Of a DNA stretch of 53,511 bases, positions 42,772 to 52,099 are shown piece after piece. The DNA is from Clostridia bacterium (GTDB taxonomy: Bacteria > Bacillota > Clostridia > Oscillospirales > CAG-382): positions 1-53,511 of the forward strand of contig JAFYPA010000045.1 of NCBI GenBank assembly GCA_017560085.1, written 5' to 3'. The notes under the pieces were generated by a model. That model saw nothing but the letters and a program-made list of their open reading frames with translations. It was not told the DNA's origin and searched no databases. Position 1 is the first letter of the stretch, and each line of letters opens with the position of its first letter. The translations under genes and the position numbers were made by a program.

Positions 42772-44118
42772 TTATATTTTTTCAATTTTGAGAAGAACGG
42801 ATGTGAACAGAGGCATATCAAGTGTTACGTCAAAGCTTCCCGCACCGAATTCCTCTTCTCTTGTAAGCTCAAGGTCGCGCTCGCCGTCAAGAACATAGGT
42901 CGATACCTTAACGGGAGTCTTGCCACCTTCAAATTTAAGGGTTACGGGCTTGCTCTCTGTGCTGTCGTTGTCGTTGAAGTGAGTGAGCATAACCGCATAA
43001 TTCTCGCCGTCCGTTGCCGCACAGCTGTAGATGTCGTCCTTGGCGTATTCCGTGGGAATGTGTGTGCCGAGCTGTACGAGTTCGTTGAACATTGCGAAGG
43101 GATAGTAGCCCTTGAGAAGCTCGTAGGTTTCGTTTGCGAACATACCGTTCATACCGCAGGGTCTTGCGTCGTAGTACATAAGCATATCAATCGGCTCGTG
43201 CTGACCTGCACACATAATGCCCGCAATGAAGGATGAGCCCTTGAGGTTACGCTCCGTTCTGAGAGAATAATTCCAGTTCTCGTCAAGCCAGCCTCTTATG
43301 TAGTTCCATTCGTTGAGAATTGTGGGAACACCCGTAAGACCTCTCTTGTCAAGCTGATGTCTGCCTTCTCTGTAGGTAGCAATTATATCTTCGATTCTGC
43401 ATCCGTACCAGTGGAATGAGTAAAAGTCCATATAAGACTTACCCTCGGCAACGCTGTCAAGAAGCTTTGTCTTTATGTCCTTATCACCGTGGTGCCAGGG
43501 ATTGCAGAATGCGGGGCCGCCGATTTTAAGATTGGGGAATTTGCTCTTGAGGTATTTTGAAACAACACCGTAGAATTCGATGAACTCGTCATCAGTACCC
43601 TGCCAGCAGGGGTTTGAGCCGTCGGAGTTTTTGCAGTCGGGCTCGTTCCAGATTTCCCAGTATTCTATATCATAGTGGAAGCCGTTTGCCCAGCCCTCGT
43701 TGTAGTGGCGGATGATGTGCTCGCAGATTCTTGCCCATTTTGCAAAATCCTTCGGTACTCTTGTGCCGTACTTGTAGCCGTGCTCGATGGATGCACCAAG
43801 TCTGTAGAATACCTTTGTGCCCGCCTCGTATATGGTCTTGAGATATTTATCCGTAGGCTCGAAGATGTAGCTTGCGGGATCGTTCTCGTCCGCATCGAAG
43901 TTCTTGAAGATTCTGTGCACATCAACGGTGTGCTCCCAGCCGTAGCCCGTGAAGAAGGATGCGTCGTGGTTTCTTGCATAGGGAATATTGAGAGCCTTGT
44001 AGGTGTCGAAGTTGTTGTATGACTTTCTTACACCGCCCTGCATAGGTCCGTTGTTAACGGCATTCATCGGCTTTATTGCCGAGCCTCTCTGCGAAAGGTC
44101 AATTTTGAGTTCTGTCAT
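42772..44118 (-). CDS. GH39-like glycoside hydrolase, paralogue 2 (middle)
   Basis: This 448-residue paralogue is nearly colinear with its downstream neighbour: the same start MTELKIDLSQRGSAIKPMNA, EIWNEPD acid/base and ILNEWNY nucleophile. The neighbour is clearly its closest relative and the upstream copy is more diverged. The C-terminal beta domain differs most between copies (ESKPVTLKFEGGKTPVKVST here). GGAG precedes the ATG. Being cytosolic, it probably cleaves imported oligosaccharides. Tandem copies suggest differing aglycone or linkage preference, or gene dosage. Confidence 0.85.
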   Translation of the reverse strand: MTELKIDLSQRGSAIKPMNAVNNGPMQGGVRKSYNNFDTYKALNIPYARNHDASFFTGYGWEHTVDVHRIFKNFDADENDPASYIFEPTDKYLKTIYEAGTKVFYRLGASIEHGYKYGTRVPKDFAKWARICEHIIRHYNEGWANGFHYDIEYWEIWNEPDCKNSDGSNPCWQGTDDEFIEFYGVVSKYLKSKFPNLKIGGPAFCNPWHHGDKDIKTKLLDSVAEGKSYMDFYSFHWYGCRIEDIIATYREGRHQLDKRGLTGVPTILNEWNYIRGWLDENWNYSLRTERNLKGSSFIAGIMCAGQHEPIDMLMYYDARPCGMNGMFANETYELLKGYYPFAMFNELVQLGTHIPTEYAKDDIYSCAATDGENYAVMLTHFNDNDSTESKPVTLKFEGGKTPVKVSTYVLDGERDLELTREEEFGAGSFDVTLDMPLFTSVLLKIEKI

Positions 44119-44151
44119 GGTGTTTCTCCTTTTTGTATATATAAGTTCGGA

Positions 44152-45495
44152 TTATATTTTTTGGAATTTCAGAAGAACGGATGTGAACAGAGGCATATCC
44201 AGCGTTACATCAAAGCTTCCCGCGCTGAACTGCTCTTCCTTTGTAAGCTCAAGATTTCTGCTCTCGTCAAGAACATAGATTGAAGCCTTGACGGGATTTT
44301 TGCACCCCTCGATTTTAAGGGTTACGGATTTGCCCTCTGCCTTGTCGTCGTCCGTGTAGTGGGAAAGCATTACCGCATAATTCTCGCCGTCCGTTGCCGC
44401 ACAGCTGTAAATGTTGTCCGTGCCGTACCGGGTGGGAATGTGAGTACCGAGCTGTGCGAGTGCATCGAACATCACGAAGGGGTAATATCCCTTAAGACAG
44501 TTAAGCCCCGGGAAATCAAACATACCGTTCATTGAGTGGGGTCTTGCATCGTAGTACATAAGCATATCAACAGGCTCGTGCTGTCCCGCACACATAACGC
44601 CCGTGATGAACGCAGAGCCCTTCAGACTCTTTTCCATCTCGATGGAGTATCTCATTGTATCTCTGTCCCAGCCTCTGACATAGTTCCATTCGTTGAGAAT
44701 TGTGGGAACAGAGGTAAGCCCTCTTCTGTCAAGCTGGCGTCTGCCCTCACGCATGCTGTCCGCTATGTTCTCAACCTCGTAGCCGTACCAGTGGTAGGAG
44801 TAGAAGTCAAGCGGTGCTTCGCCTCGCTCTATCATATCAAGGAATTTTTTCTGTATGTTCTCGCCGTTTTCGTAAGGATTGCAGAATGCGGGACCACCTA
44901 TTTTAAGATGGGGGAATTCCTTCTTGAGGTGATTTGCCGTTACCTTATAAAGCTCAAGATACTGCTCGGGCGTACCCTGCCAGCAGGGACTTGTGCCGTC
45001 GGGATGGACACAGTCAGCCTCGTTCCAGATTTCCCAGTATTCTATGTCGTAGTTAAAACCGTTTGCCCAGCCTTCCGTGTAGTGTCGGATGATGTGCTCG
45101 CAGATTCTCGCCCATTTTGCGAAATCCTTGGGTACTCTCGTGCCGTACTTGAAGCCGTGCTCGATGGATGAGCCGAGCCTGTAGAATACCTTTGTTCCCG
45201 CATCGATTGTGGTTTTAACATATTCGTCTGTGGGCTCGAAAATGTAGTTTGCGGGATCGTTTTCGTCGGAATCGAAGCCCTTGAAGATTCTGTGTACGTC
45301 AACTATATGCTCTCCGCCGTAGCCTATGAAAAAGGATGCGTCGTGATTTCTCGCATAGGGAATATTCGCCGCCTTGAAGGACTCAAAGTTTGACGGAAAA
45401 TGATCTATCGGGGATTTCAGCGGTCCGTTGTTTACCGCATTCATCGGCTTTATTTTACCTGCTGTTTTCGCAAGGTCAATCTTTATTTCGGGCAT
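44152..45495 (-). CDS. GH39-like glycoside hydrolase, paralogue 3 (first of the unit)
   Basis: This 447-residue paralogue is more diverged than the other two. The N-terminal loop reads PLKSPIDHFPSNFESF where the others have PMQGGVRKSYNNFDTY, and the acid/base segment is EIWNEAD, where the usual Pro after the catalytic Glu is replaced by Ala. The nucleophile segment ILNEWNYVRGW is intact. That substitution suggests shifted specificity. GGGAGC precedes ATG 45495. It is the first gene of the three, with a good promoter at 45582-45555; the gap to the next is 33 bp. Confidence 0.85.
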   Translation of the reverse strand: MPEIKIDLAKTAGKIKPMNAVNNGPLKSPIDHFPSNFESFKAANIPYARNHDASFFIGYGGEHIVDVHRIFKGFDSDENDPANYIFEPTDEYVKTTIDAGTKVFYRLGSSIEHGFKYGTRVPKDFAKWARICEHIIRHYTEGWANGFNYDIEYWEIWNEADCVHPDGTSPCWQGTPEQYLELYKVTANHLKKEFPHLKIGGPAFCNPYENGENIQKKFLDMIERGEAPLDFYSYHWYGYEVENIADSMREGRRQLDRRGLTSVPTILNEWNYVRGWDRDTMRYSIEMEKSLKGSAFITGVMCAGQHEPVDMLMYYDARPHSMNGMFDFPGLNCLKGYYPFVMFDALAQLGTHIPTRYGTDNIYSCAATDGENYAVMLSHYTDDDKAEGKSVTLKIEGCKNPVKASIYVLDESRNLELTKEEQFSAGSFDVTLDMPLFTSVLLKFQKI

Positions 45496-45554
45496 ACGGG
45501 TGCTCCCTTCGTTTTTGCTGCTTTCCCGCGTGGATTTGCGGTTTTGCTGATTCC

Positions 45555-45582
45555 ATTATAACCCTAAAATCGGTTTTGTCAA
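45555..45582 (-). promoter_or_regulatory. Promoter of the GH39 unit
   Basis: On the minus strand, perfect TTGACA (45582-45577), 16 bp, then perfect TATAAT (45560-45555), about 60 bp before the start codon. Confidence 0.8.
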
Positions 45583-45778
45583 CAGAAAATCGAAAATTCT
45601 AATAATATTCGCAGGATTTCGGTCGGGTTTTCGGGTGGAAATGAGGATATTTATTGTTTAATTGTTAATTTTTATTATAACTGTTTTCTTTTGCAAAACT
45701 TTGTGTTATAATAAACAATGTATAGTTATTTTTATAGTTTTGCACCGAGGAGTGCAAAGGAAAAAGAGAGGAATCCCA

Positions 45779-46033
45779 ATGAAAAAGATTACATACAGCC
45801 CCAAGGGCGTCTGCTCAAGACAGATGAACGTGGAAATCGACGACAACGGCATTATCACCAAGGTTCAGATTATCGGCGGCTGTGCGGGAAATACTCAGGG
45901 CGTGTCCCGTCTTGTTGAGGGTATGAACGCCGCTGAGGCAGTAAAGAAAATCGAAGGCATAAGATGCGGCTTCAAGTCCACATCCTGCCCCAACGAGCTT
46001 GCCAAGGCAATTATGGAGTGCCTCGGCGAATAA
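45779..46033 (+). CDS. TSCPD domain-containing protein (TIGR03905 type)
   Basis: This 84-residue protein matches the small TSCPD family of Clostridia: SPKGVCSRQMNVEIDDNGI, IGGCAGNTQGVSRLVEGM and the end TSCPNELAKAI. The conserved Cys residues (GVCS, GGCAGN, TSCP) resemble the C-terminal zinc module of class II ribonucleotide reductases, but the function of the stand-alone form is unknown. ATG 45779 has GAGAGGA before it. An extended -10 promoter (TGTTATAAT, 45704-45712) lies upstream. It precedes the phosphoglucomutase gene by 54 bp. Confidence 0.9.
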   Translation: MKKITYSPKGVCSRQMNVEIDDNGIITKVQIIGGCAGNTQGVSRLVEGMNAAEAVKKIEGIRCGFKSTSCPNELAKAIMECLGE

Positions 46034-46087
46034 GCAGAAACCACGGCATAAATCCGTAAACATTTCCCTATGAAAGGATATATATAA

Positions 46088-47800
46088 ATGTACAAGGCTG
46101 AATTTACAAAATGGCTTTCAAACGAAAACCTCGACAAGGGTATGATGGCAGAGCTTGAAAGCATTAAAAACGACGACGATGCAATAAAGGAACGCTTCGC
46201 TATGTCCCTTTCCTTCGGCACCGCAGGACTTCGCGGTATTATGCAGGCGGGCACAAACGGAATGAACCTTTATACGGTTGCTCAGGCTACAAAGGGTCTT
46301 GCTACCCTCGTTCTCGAGAGCGACGGCGCAAAGAGAGGCGTTGCAATCGCCTGCGACACGAGAAACAACTCTATGTATTTCTCCAAAATCTGCGCAGAGG
46401 TGCTTGCCGCTTGCGGAATAAAGTCCTATATCTTCGACGCACCCCGACCTACACCCGAGCTTTCCTTTGCTCTCCGTGAGCTCGGTGCTATCGCAGGTAT
46501 CAATATCACCGCATCCCACAACCCCAAGGCTTACAACGGCTACAAGGTTTACTGGGAGGACGGAGCTCAGCTTCCCCCCGACCACGCAAAGGTGGTTTCC
46601 GATGAAATCGCAAAGACAGACATCTTCTCCGTAGAAAGATGCGACTTCGATGAGGGCGTAAAGAACGGTCTTATCGAAATCATCGGTGAGGAAATCGACA
46701 ATAAGTTCCTTGACAGAATCCTTGAGCAGCGCATCTGCCCCGAGGCGGTTGCAGAGGTTGCGGACAGCTTCAAGGTAGTATATACGGCAATCCACGGCAC
46801 GGGCGCGGCTCTTGTTCCCAAGGCTCTTGAAAGAGCGGGCGTGAAGCACATTATCACAGTTCCCGAGCAGATGGTTGCAGACGGTAACTTCCCCACGGTA
46901 AAGGTTCCCAACCCCGAGGAAAAGAGCTGCTTCGATATGGCAAGAGTCCTTGCGGAAAAGAACGGCTGTGACCTCATCATCGGTACAGACCCCGATGCTG
47001 ACAGAGTGGGCGTTCTCGTAAAGAAGGCGGACGGCGACTACTACAGCTTCAACGGTAACCAGATAGGCGCACTCCTTTCCGACTATATCATCAAGTACAG
47101 ACGTAAGATGGGTACACTCCCCGAAAACGCCTGCATCATAAAGTCCATCGTTTCCTCCGAGCTTGCAAGAGCCATCTGCGAAAAGAACGGCGTTGCAATG
47201 GTTGATGTCCTTACGGGCTTCAAGTTCATCGGTGAAAAAATCAAGGAATACGAGTCCACGGGCGAGCACACCTTCATCCTCGGCTTCGAGGAAAGCTACG
47301 GCTACCTCGCAGGCACATATGCAAGAGACAAGGACGCAGTTCTTGCAACTCTCCTTGTAACGGAAATGGCGGCTGTTTACTCCAAGGAAGGCAAGAACCT
47401 CTACGATGTTCTTATGGACGTATTCGCAGAGTACGGCTTCTTCCTTGAAAAGGTAGACAACATTGCAATGAAGGGTCTTGACGGCCTTGAAAAAACCAAG
47501 AAGCTCATGAGCGACCTTCGTGCGGCTAACCCCAAGTCCATCGGCGGTATCGATGTAAAGTTCTACGCCGACTACCTCGCAGACAAGAAAATCTGCGGAA
47601 ACGAAATCACAACAACAGGTCTTCCCAAGTCCGACGTTGTATACTTCGCCCTCGTTGACGGCTCAACGGTAGTTGTAAGACCCTCGGGCACAGAGCCTAA
47701 GGTTAAGGTTTACTACCTCGTTAACGGCAAGGATGAAGCAGAGGCGGAGGAGAAGCTGGGAGCGGTGAGAGAAGAGTTTACGAAGATTCTTGGAATTTGA
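46088..47800 (+). CDS. Phospho-sugar mutase (phosphoglucomutase/phosphomannomutase)
   Basis: This 570-residue enzyme of the alpha-D-phosphohexomutase superfamily matches the PgcA-type length. It has SFGTAGLRGIM at the start, the phosphoserine loop TASHNPKAYNGYKVYW (S143), the Mg-binding loop GTDPDADRVGV (about 298-308), the sugar-specificity loop GFEESYGY and the phosphate-binding PSGTEPKVKVYY. It interconverts glucose-1-P and glucose-6-P (and possibly mannose phosphates) for glycogen, cell wall and glycolipid precursors. A GAAAGGA ribosome binding site is present. It could supply sugar phosphates made by the mannosidase and other hydrolases of the window, though such genes are housekeeping. 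Confidence 0.95.
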   Translation: MYKAEFTKWLSNENLDKGMMAELESIKNDDDAIKERFAMSLSFGTAGLRGIMQAGTNGMNLYTVAQATKGLATLVLESDGAKRGVAIACDTRNNSMYFSKICAEVLAACGIKSYIFDAPRPTPELSFALRELGAIAGINITASHNPKAYNGYKVYWEDGAQLPPDHAKVVSDEIAKTDIFSVERCDFDEGVKNGLIEIIGEEIDNKFLDRILEQRICPEAVAEVADSFKVVYTAIHGTGAALVPKALERAGVKHIITVPEQMVADGNFPTVKVPNPEEKSCFDMARVLAEKNGCDLIIGTDPDADRVGVLVKKADGDYYSFNGNQIGALLSDYIIKYRRKMGTLPENACIIKSIVSSELARAICEKNGVAMVDVLTGFKFIGEKIKEYESTGEHTFILGFEESYGYLAGTYARDKDAVLATLLVTEMAAVYSKEGKNLYDVLMDVFAEYGFFLEKVDNIAMKGLDGLEKTKKLMSDLRAANPKSIGGIDVKFYADYLADKKICGNEITTTGLPKSDVVYFALVDGSTVVVRPSGTEPKVKVYYLVNGKDEAEAEEKLGAVREEFTKILGI

Positions 47801-47804
47801 AAAA

Positions 47805-47834
47805 ATGCATAATGCATAATGCATAATGCATAAT
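47805..47834. repeat. Heptamer tandem repeat (ATGCATA)4
   Basis: Four exact copies of ATGCATA are followed by AT. The reverse-complement repeat, TTATGCA x4, occurs at 52526-52557. Confidence 0.8.
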
Positions 47835-47840
47835 CGAGGA

Positions 47841-47882
47841 GAAAATTTTTCAAAAGAAAAATTTTTATTTATTTGAAATTGG
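47841..47882. repeat. AT-rich hairpin element (copy 2)
   Basis: AAAATTTTTC-AAAA-GAAAAATTTT is followed by a segment ending TTGAAATTGG, homologous to 4504-4546. Confidence 0.5.
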
Positions 47883-47884
47883 CG

Positions 47885-48100
47885 CGGTGAAAATTTCAGG
47901 TGCTATCCCTGTGAGACGCCCGCTTTTTGGGCGGCTTGTACGGAACATGGTTTTCATTTAGTAAACCTGTTCTATCGCAAACCTCATCTGCGACGATGCC
48001 GTGGGTTGGCATCGTTGCACGGAATACCTTCGCCACTTAGAACGGCAGGAAGGAAAGCAACACGACACCCACAGCACCTCCTAATATATAACCCGGCGCA
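47885..48100 (+). ncRNA. Candidate structured ncRNA upstream of proS (family unresolved)
   Basis: A multi-branch fold is visible. GGTGCT (about 47899) pairs with AGCACC (48073-48078), enclosing five hairpins: CGCCC/GGGCG, GAACA-GGTTT/AAACC-GTTC (47943-47972), TCGCA/TGCGA, ACGATGCC/GGCATCGT (47993-48015) and CCTT-GCC/GGC-AAGG (48028-48053). Long unpaired segments between them look conserved in style (CACTTAGAAC, GCAGGAAGGAAAGCAAC). No ORF fits it. It does not show a T-box AGGGTGG motif. It may be a raiA-type or 6S-like Clostridia RNA; I cannot tell which. A tight hairpin AAGACCGC-AA-GCGGTCTT (48109-48126) and a palindrome GCTTTTTTATAAAAAAGC (48171-48188) follow. Confidence 0.6.
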
Positions 48101-48233
48101 AGGAGAGAAAGACCGCAAGCGGTCTTGACGAGTGGAGCCAATATATCAAATTTTTTGCCGAGCTTTTTTATAAAAAAGCGAGCCGTCGGAGACCCCCCGT
48201 AAAAAAAGTAATAATTGAAAGGAAAATATAAAA

Positions 48234-49685
48234 ATGGCAGACAATAAGAAGAAAGTTGAGAAGATAACTTCTCGAGATGTGGATTTTGCGCAGTGGTATA
48301 CTGATATAGTAAAGAATGCTGACCTTGTAGACTATTCGGGAGTTAAGGGATGTATGATTATTCGTCCTTACGGATGGGCTATCTGGGAGAATATTCAGGC
48401 TATTCTTAATAAGATGTTCAAGGAAACGGGGCATTGTAATCTTTCTATGCCTATGTTTATTCCCGAGAGTCTTCTTCAGAGAGAGAAGGACCACGTTGAG
48501 GGCTTCGCTCCCGAGGTTGCGTGGGTTACTCACGGCGGCGAGGAGAAGCTTGCGGAGAGACTTTGCGTAAGACCTACCTCCGAAACTCTCTTCTGTGAGC
48601 ACTATGCTCAGATTATCAAGTCCTACAGAGACCTTCCCAAGCTCTACAACCAGTGGTGCAGCGTTGTAAGATGGGAAAAGACAACAAGACCCTTCCTCAG
48701 AAGCCGTGAATTCCACTGGCAGGAAGGCCATACAATGCACGCAACGGCTCAGGATGCGGTTGATGAAACACTTCGTATGCTCAATGTCTACGCGGATTTC
48801 TGCGAAAACTACCTCGCTATCCCCGTTGTAAAGGGCAGAAAGACAGATAAGGAAAAGTTCGCAGGTGCTGAGGATACATACACAATCGAGGCTCTTATGC
48901 ACGACGGCCGTGCTCTTCAGTCCGGTACATCTCACTACTTCGGCGACGGCTTCGCTAAGGCGTTCGATATCCAGTACCTCGATAAGGATAACACTCTTAA
49001 GTACTGCCACCAGACATCCTGGGGTATGTCCACAAGAATCATCGGCGGTATCATTATGACCCACGGTGACGATAACGGTCTTGTTCTTCCTCCCGCTGTT
49101 GCTCCCACTCAGATTGTTGTTGTTCCCGTACAGCAGCATAAGGAGGGCGTTCTTGAGGCGGCTACAGAGGTGTTCAATTCCCTCAAGGATAGCTTCAGAG
49201 TTGAAATGGACGACAGAGACCAGAGCCCCGGATGGAAGTTCGCTGAGCACGAAATGCGCGGTGTTCCCGTAAGACTCGAGCTCGGTCCGAGAGATATCGA
49301 GGCAGGCGTATGCGTTCTCGCAAGACGTGACAACGGTGAAAAGATTACGGCTAACCTCTCCGAGCTTTCCGAAATCCTTCCCAAGCTCCTTGACGATATC
49401 ACAAAGAGCATGCTCGAAAGCGCAAAGGCAAGAAGAAACAGCATGACATACACAGCGGAAAGCCTTGACGAGCTCAAGGAAATTGCCGCTACAAAGCCCG
49501 GCTTCATCAAGACCAAGTGGTGCGGCGACCTCGAATGCGAAATGGCACTCAAGGAGCAGGCTGACGTTACCTCCAGATGTATGCCCTTCAACGAGGACGA
49601 GGTTGGCGGCGAGCTTCATACCGATGTCTGCGTATGCTGCGGCAAGAAGGCTGAAAAGACAATTCTCTGGGGTAAGGCATATTAA
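48234..49685 (+). CDS. proS: Prolyl-tRNA synthetase (archaeal/eukaryote-type, ProS3)
   Basis: This 483-residue class II aminoacyl-tRNA synthetase charges tRNA-Pro. It lacks the bacterial editing insertion, as expected for the short ProS3 form. Class II motif 1 lies near [19 protein letters not shown], motif 2 at [31 protein letters not shown] (about 137-167) and motif 3 in [22 protein letters not shown]. The C-terminal domain has a four-Cys zinc site (WCGDLEC...CVCCGKK) and ends in the family KAY tail. AAAGGA lies before the ATG. It follows the candidate ncRNA but no T-box leader was seen. On the minus strand of this gene there is a long open frame that is a shadow. Confidence 0.97.
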   Translation: MADNKKKVEKITSRDVDFAQWYTDIVKNADLVDYSGVKGCMIIRPYGWAIWENIQAILNKMFKETGHCNLSMPMFIPESLLQREKDHVEGFAPEVAWVTHGGEEKLAERLCVRPTSETLFCEHYAQIIKSYRDLPKLYNQWCSVVRWEKTTRPFLRSREFHWQEGHTMHATAQDAVDETLRMLNVYADFCENYLAIPVVKGRKTDKEKFAGAEDTYTIEALMHDGRALQSGTSHYFGDGFAKAFDIQYLDKDNTLKYCHQTSWGMSTRIIGGIIMTHGDDNGLVLPPAVAPTQIVVVPVQQHKEGVLEAATEVFNSLKDSFRVEMDDRDQSPGWKFAEHEMRGVPVRLELGPRDIEAGVCVLARRDNGEKITANLSELSEILPKLLDDITKSMLESAKARRNSMTYTAESLDELKEIAATKPGFIKTKWCGDLECEMALKEQADVTSRCMPFNEDEVGGELHTDVCVCCGKKAEKTILWGKAY

Positions 49686-49710
49686 TCCAAATCCCGTAAA
49701 ATACGAATTT

Positions 49711-49744
49711 TCCCCCGATGACCGCTCGGTTGTCGGGGTTTTTT
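49711..49744 (+). terminator. Terminator after proS
   Basis: CCCCGA (49713-49718) pairs with TCGGGG (49733-49738), with an inner ACC/GGT pair, followed by TTTTTT. Confidence 0.9.
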
Positions 49745-49859
49745 GTATGCATTATGGAAATATATTACATTTTATTTAAATATTGTTGCATTTTCCTTGT
49801 TATAATTATAATGGTATTGTATACAGAATACCGCATTTCTTACGAAAAGAGAGAGACAA

Positions 49860-51959
49860 GTGATAAATTTTACCCTTTCCTCACAAGCCCCCGCGGGACG
49901 ACGCCTCAGAAGCAGGCTGGGGATAACCCACAGCTTTTCCACAATTCTGTTTTTTGCGCTGTCGGCGGTTTACTTCGAAATACTTTTCAAGATTTTCTGC
50001 GGAGTGCCGATTTTCCATATGGGAACGCTCATTATGATGCTCGTTTCCGTAACCCTCGGCGGAATTATATGGTTTTTGTCCATGCTTACAAAAAGTGCCG
50101 TTGCCAACAGAATAATCGGCGCGGTGCTCCTTACGGCATTTTCCGTGCCGTACCTTGTGGAATACTTCGTTTATAAGGCGTTCAAGGTCTTTTATGATGT
50201 CAATACCCTTGTCGGCGGTGCGGGTGATACCCTCGGCGGATTCGGTGAGGATATAAAAAGACTGGTGCTTTGCTTTGACGGAATTTCAAAAATTCTGCTG
50301 TATCTTCTTCCCGCAATATTGCTTCTCGCCATCGGACCGATGCTCGGTCTTTGCAGACCGCTGAAAATATCAAAGAGAATCCTCGGTTTTTGCTTTTCTC
50401 TTGAGGTGTATATCGTTGCGGTTACACTTATTGCCTGCACGGCGGAATTCCGTAAAATTCATAAGGACGAGTATAATTTCCAGACCGCCGTGGAAACCTT
50501 CGGCTTTGTTCACGGCGTGTGCCTTGACATGACTCTCGGCGACTCGGGTCTTGAAAATGCCGATTTCGATAATATCCCCTCTATGTCGGATATTCAGATA
50601 ACTCCCACGGGGGACAGCGAGGACACATCCGAGAGCACCGATGCCGAATCGGACACGCCCGAAATCGAGGAGCCGCCGGAAATTCCCCATATCACAAACA
50701 GAAACAAGCCCTTCCCCACGGGCGAAAATGCCGTGGATATTGACTTCTCCGCGCTTTCGGGAAATTCGGCACAGACTAAGCTCAATGCCTATGTCGCTTC
50801 GCTTTCTCCTTCGAATAAAAATGCGTATACGGGACTCTTCAAGGGTAAAAATCTTATATTCATAAGCGCCGAAGCCTTTTCCCATAAGGCAATCGACCCC
50901 GAGCTTACTCCCACACTGTACAGACTTGCCACAAAGGGCATAAATTTCACCGACTACTATCAGCCCGCAAGTGCGGGTACAACGGGCGGAGAATATCAGA
51001 ATATCTTCGGATTTCTCCCGATGGCGGGCGGTAAATCCTTCAAGAATACCGCAAAGCAGTACAACTACTACACAATGGGAAGCCAGCTTGACCGACTCGG
51101 CTACTACGGCAAGGCGTACCACAACAACGACTACAAGTACTACGACAGACACCTGACCCACACAAACCTCGGATATTCGGACGGTTATATGGGCTACGGC
51201 AACGGTATGGAAAAATATGTCACCAAGAGATGGCCTCAGAGCGACCTCGAAATGATTGCGGGCACTCTTCCCGAGTATATCGATAAACAGCCCTTCAATA
51301 TATACTATATGTCCGTCAGCGGACACGGCGTGTATTCAAGGGTAGGAAACTCAATGTCCAAGAAGAACTGGGATAAGGTGGCACACCTTGAGGGCTCGGA
51401 GGCGGTAAAGGGCTACTACGCCTCACAGATTGAGCTCGACCTTGCCCTTGAGCATCTTGTAGCAGAGCTTGAAAATGCGGGGATTGCGGACGATACGGTT
51501 ATCTGTATTTCCTCCGACCACTTCCCCTACGGACTTGAGGATGCCGAGCTTGCGGAGCTTTACGGCTCAAAGCCCGCAACCACCCTTGAGCGCGATACCT
51601 CAAGACTTATTCTCTGGTGCGGTGAGCTTGAAAAATACGACCCGATAGTTGTTTCCTCTCCCACCTTCAGCCTTGACATACTTCCCACACTGTCAAACCT
51701 TTTCGGTACGGAATTCGACTCAAGGCTTATGGTCGGAAGAGATGTATTCTCCGATGCGCCCGCCCTTGTTTTCAACACGGCATACGAATGGAAAACCGAT
51801 TACGGCACCTATGCGGGCGGAAAATTCACTCCCGCAAGCGAGGATATCGAGCTTCCCGAGGATTATGTCAAGAATATCAAGGCGATTGTAAGCAATAAGA
51901 TTCTGTTCTGTAAGAATGCGCCCGCAAATGATTATTACGGGTATCTGTTCAAGAAATAG
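49860..51959 (+). CDS. LTA synthase family phosphoglycerol transferase
   Basis: This 699-residue protein has five TM segments (about 26-48, 52-74, 84-105, 140-163 and 172-195), a Ser/Glu-rich linker (about 240-280) and an extracellular sulfatase-like domain from residue 330. Catalytic features are SAEAF (metal Glu338), the nucleophile in SAGTTGGEYQ (probably T374), the NDYKYYDRH segment, SVSGHGVYS and CISSDHFPYG. LtaS-type enzymes polymerise glycerol phosphate from phosphatidylglycerol onto a lipid anchor at the cell surface. The start is GTG at 49860, supported only by a GAGAGA ribosome binding site, after an extended -10 promoter (TGTTATAAT, 49798-49806). Confidence 0.9.
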   Translation: MINFTLSSQAPAGRRLRSRLGITHSFSTILFFALSAVYFEILFKIFCGVPIFHMGTLIMMLVSVTLGGIIWFLSMLTKSAVANRIIGAVLLTAFSVPYLVEYFVYKAFKVFYDVNTLVGGAGDTLGGFGEDIKRLVLCFDGISKILLYLLPAILLLAIGPMLGLCRPLKISKRILGFCFSLEVYIVAVTLIACTAEFRKIHKDEYNFQTAVETFGFVHGVCLDMTLGDSGLENADFDNIPSMSDIQITPTGDSEDTSESTDAESDTPEIEEPPEIPHITNRNKPFPTGENAVDIDFSALSGNSAQTKLNAYVASLSPSNKNAYTGLFKGKNLIFISAEAFSHKAIDPELTPTLYRLATKGINFTDYYQPASAGTTGGEYQNIFGFLPMAGGKSFKNTAKQYNYYTMGSQLDRLGYYGKAYHNNDYKYYDRHLTHTNLGYSDGYMGYGNGMEKYVTKRWPQSDLEMIAGTLPEYIDKQPFNIYYMSVSGHGVYSRVGNSMSKKNWDKVAHLEGSEAVKGYYASQIELDLALEHLVAELENAGIADDTVICISSDHFPYGLEDAELAELYGSKPATTLERDTSRLILWCGELEKYDPIVVSSPTFSLDILPTLSNLFGTEFDSRLMVGRDVFSDAPALVFNTAYEWKTDYGTYAGGKFTPASEDIELPEDYVKNIKAIVSNKILFCKNAPANDYYGYLFKK

Positions 51960-51967
51960 AATAAGTG

Positions 51968-51998
51968 AAGGCTCCGTTTCTGACGGAGCCTTTTGCTT
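51968..51998 (+). terminator. Terminator after the LtaS-like gene
   Basis: AAGGCTCCGT (51968-51977) pairs with ACGGAGCCTT (51983-51992), followed by TTGCTTT. Confidence 0.8.
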
Positions 51999-52018
51999 TG
52001 TGTGGGATACACAAAGCA

Positions 52019-52048
52019 TTGTATTCTCGCGGGAGTGTATGCTATAAT
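52019..52048 (+). promoter_or_regulatory. Orphan promoter-like sequence
   Basis: TTGTAT (52019-52024), 18 bp, then TATAAT (52043-52048) with an extended -10 TG. No ORF with a ribosome binding site follows; downstream is the hairpin-rich repeat segment. Confidence 0.4.
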
Positions 52049-52099
52049 TAATTCAATGATAAATTTGGGTTTATCGGGATGTTTGTGGTGCGTACCTTT

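Noticed and set aside
46118..47269. 383-residue minus-strand open frame opposite the sugar mutase gene
   Set aside because: Antisense to a well-supported enzyme gene, without family motifs or a start site.
47885..48233. T-box riboswitch controlling proS
   Set aside because: The antiterminator AGGGTGG block and a specifier loop for Pro are not seen; the multi-hairpin fold is different.
48168..49619. 483-residue minus-strand open frame opposite proS
   Set aside because: It lies almost exactly antisense to proS, has no ribosome binding site and an implausible composition (rich in Cys, Val, Leu, Ser). It is a shadow of codon bias in proS.
50370..51326. 318-residue minus-strand frame opposite the LtaS-like gene
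   Set aside because: Shadow frame, highly valine- and glycine-rich, no start signals.
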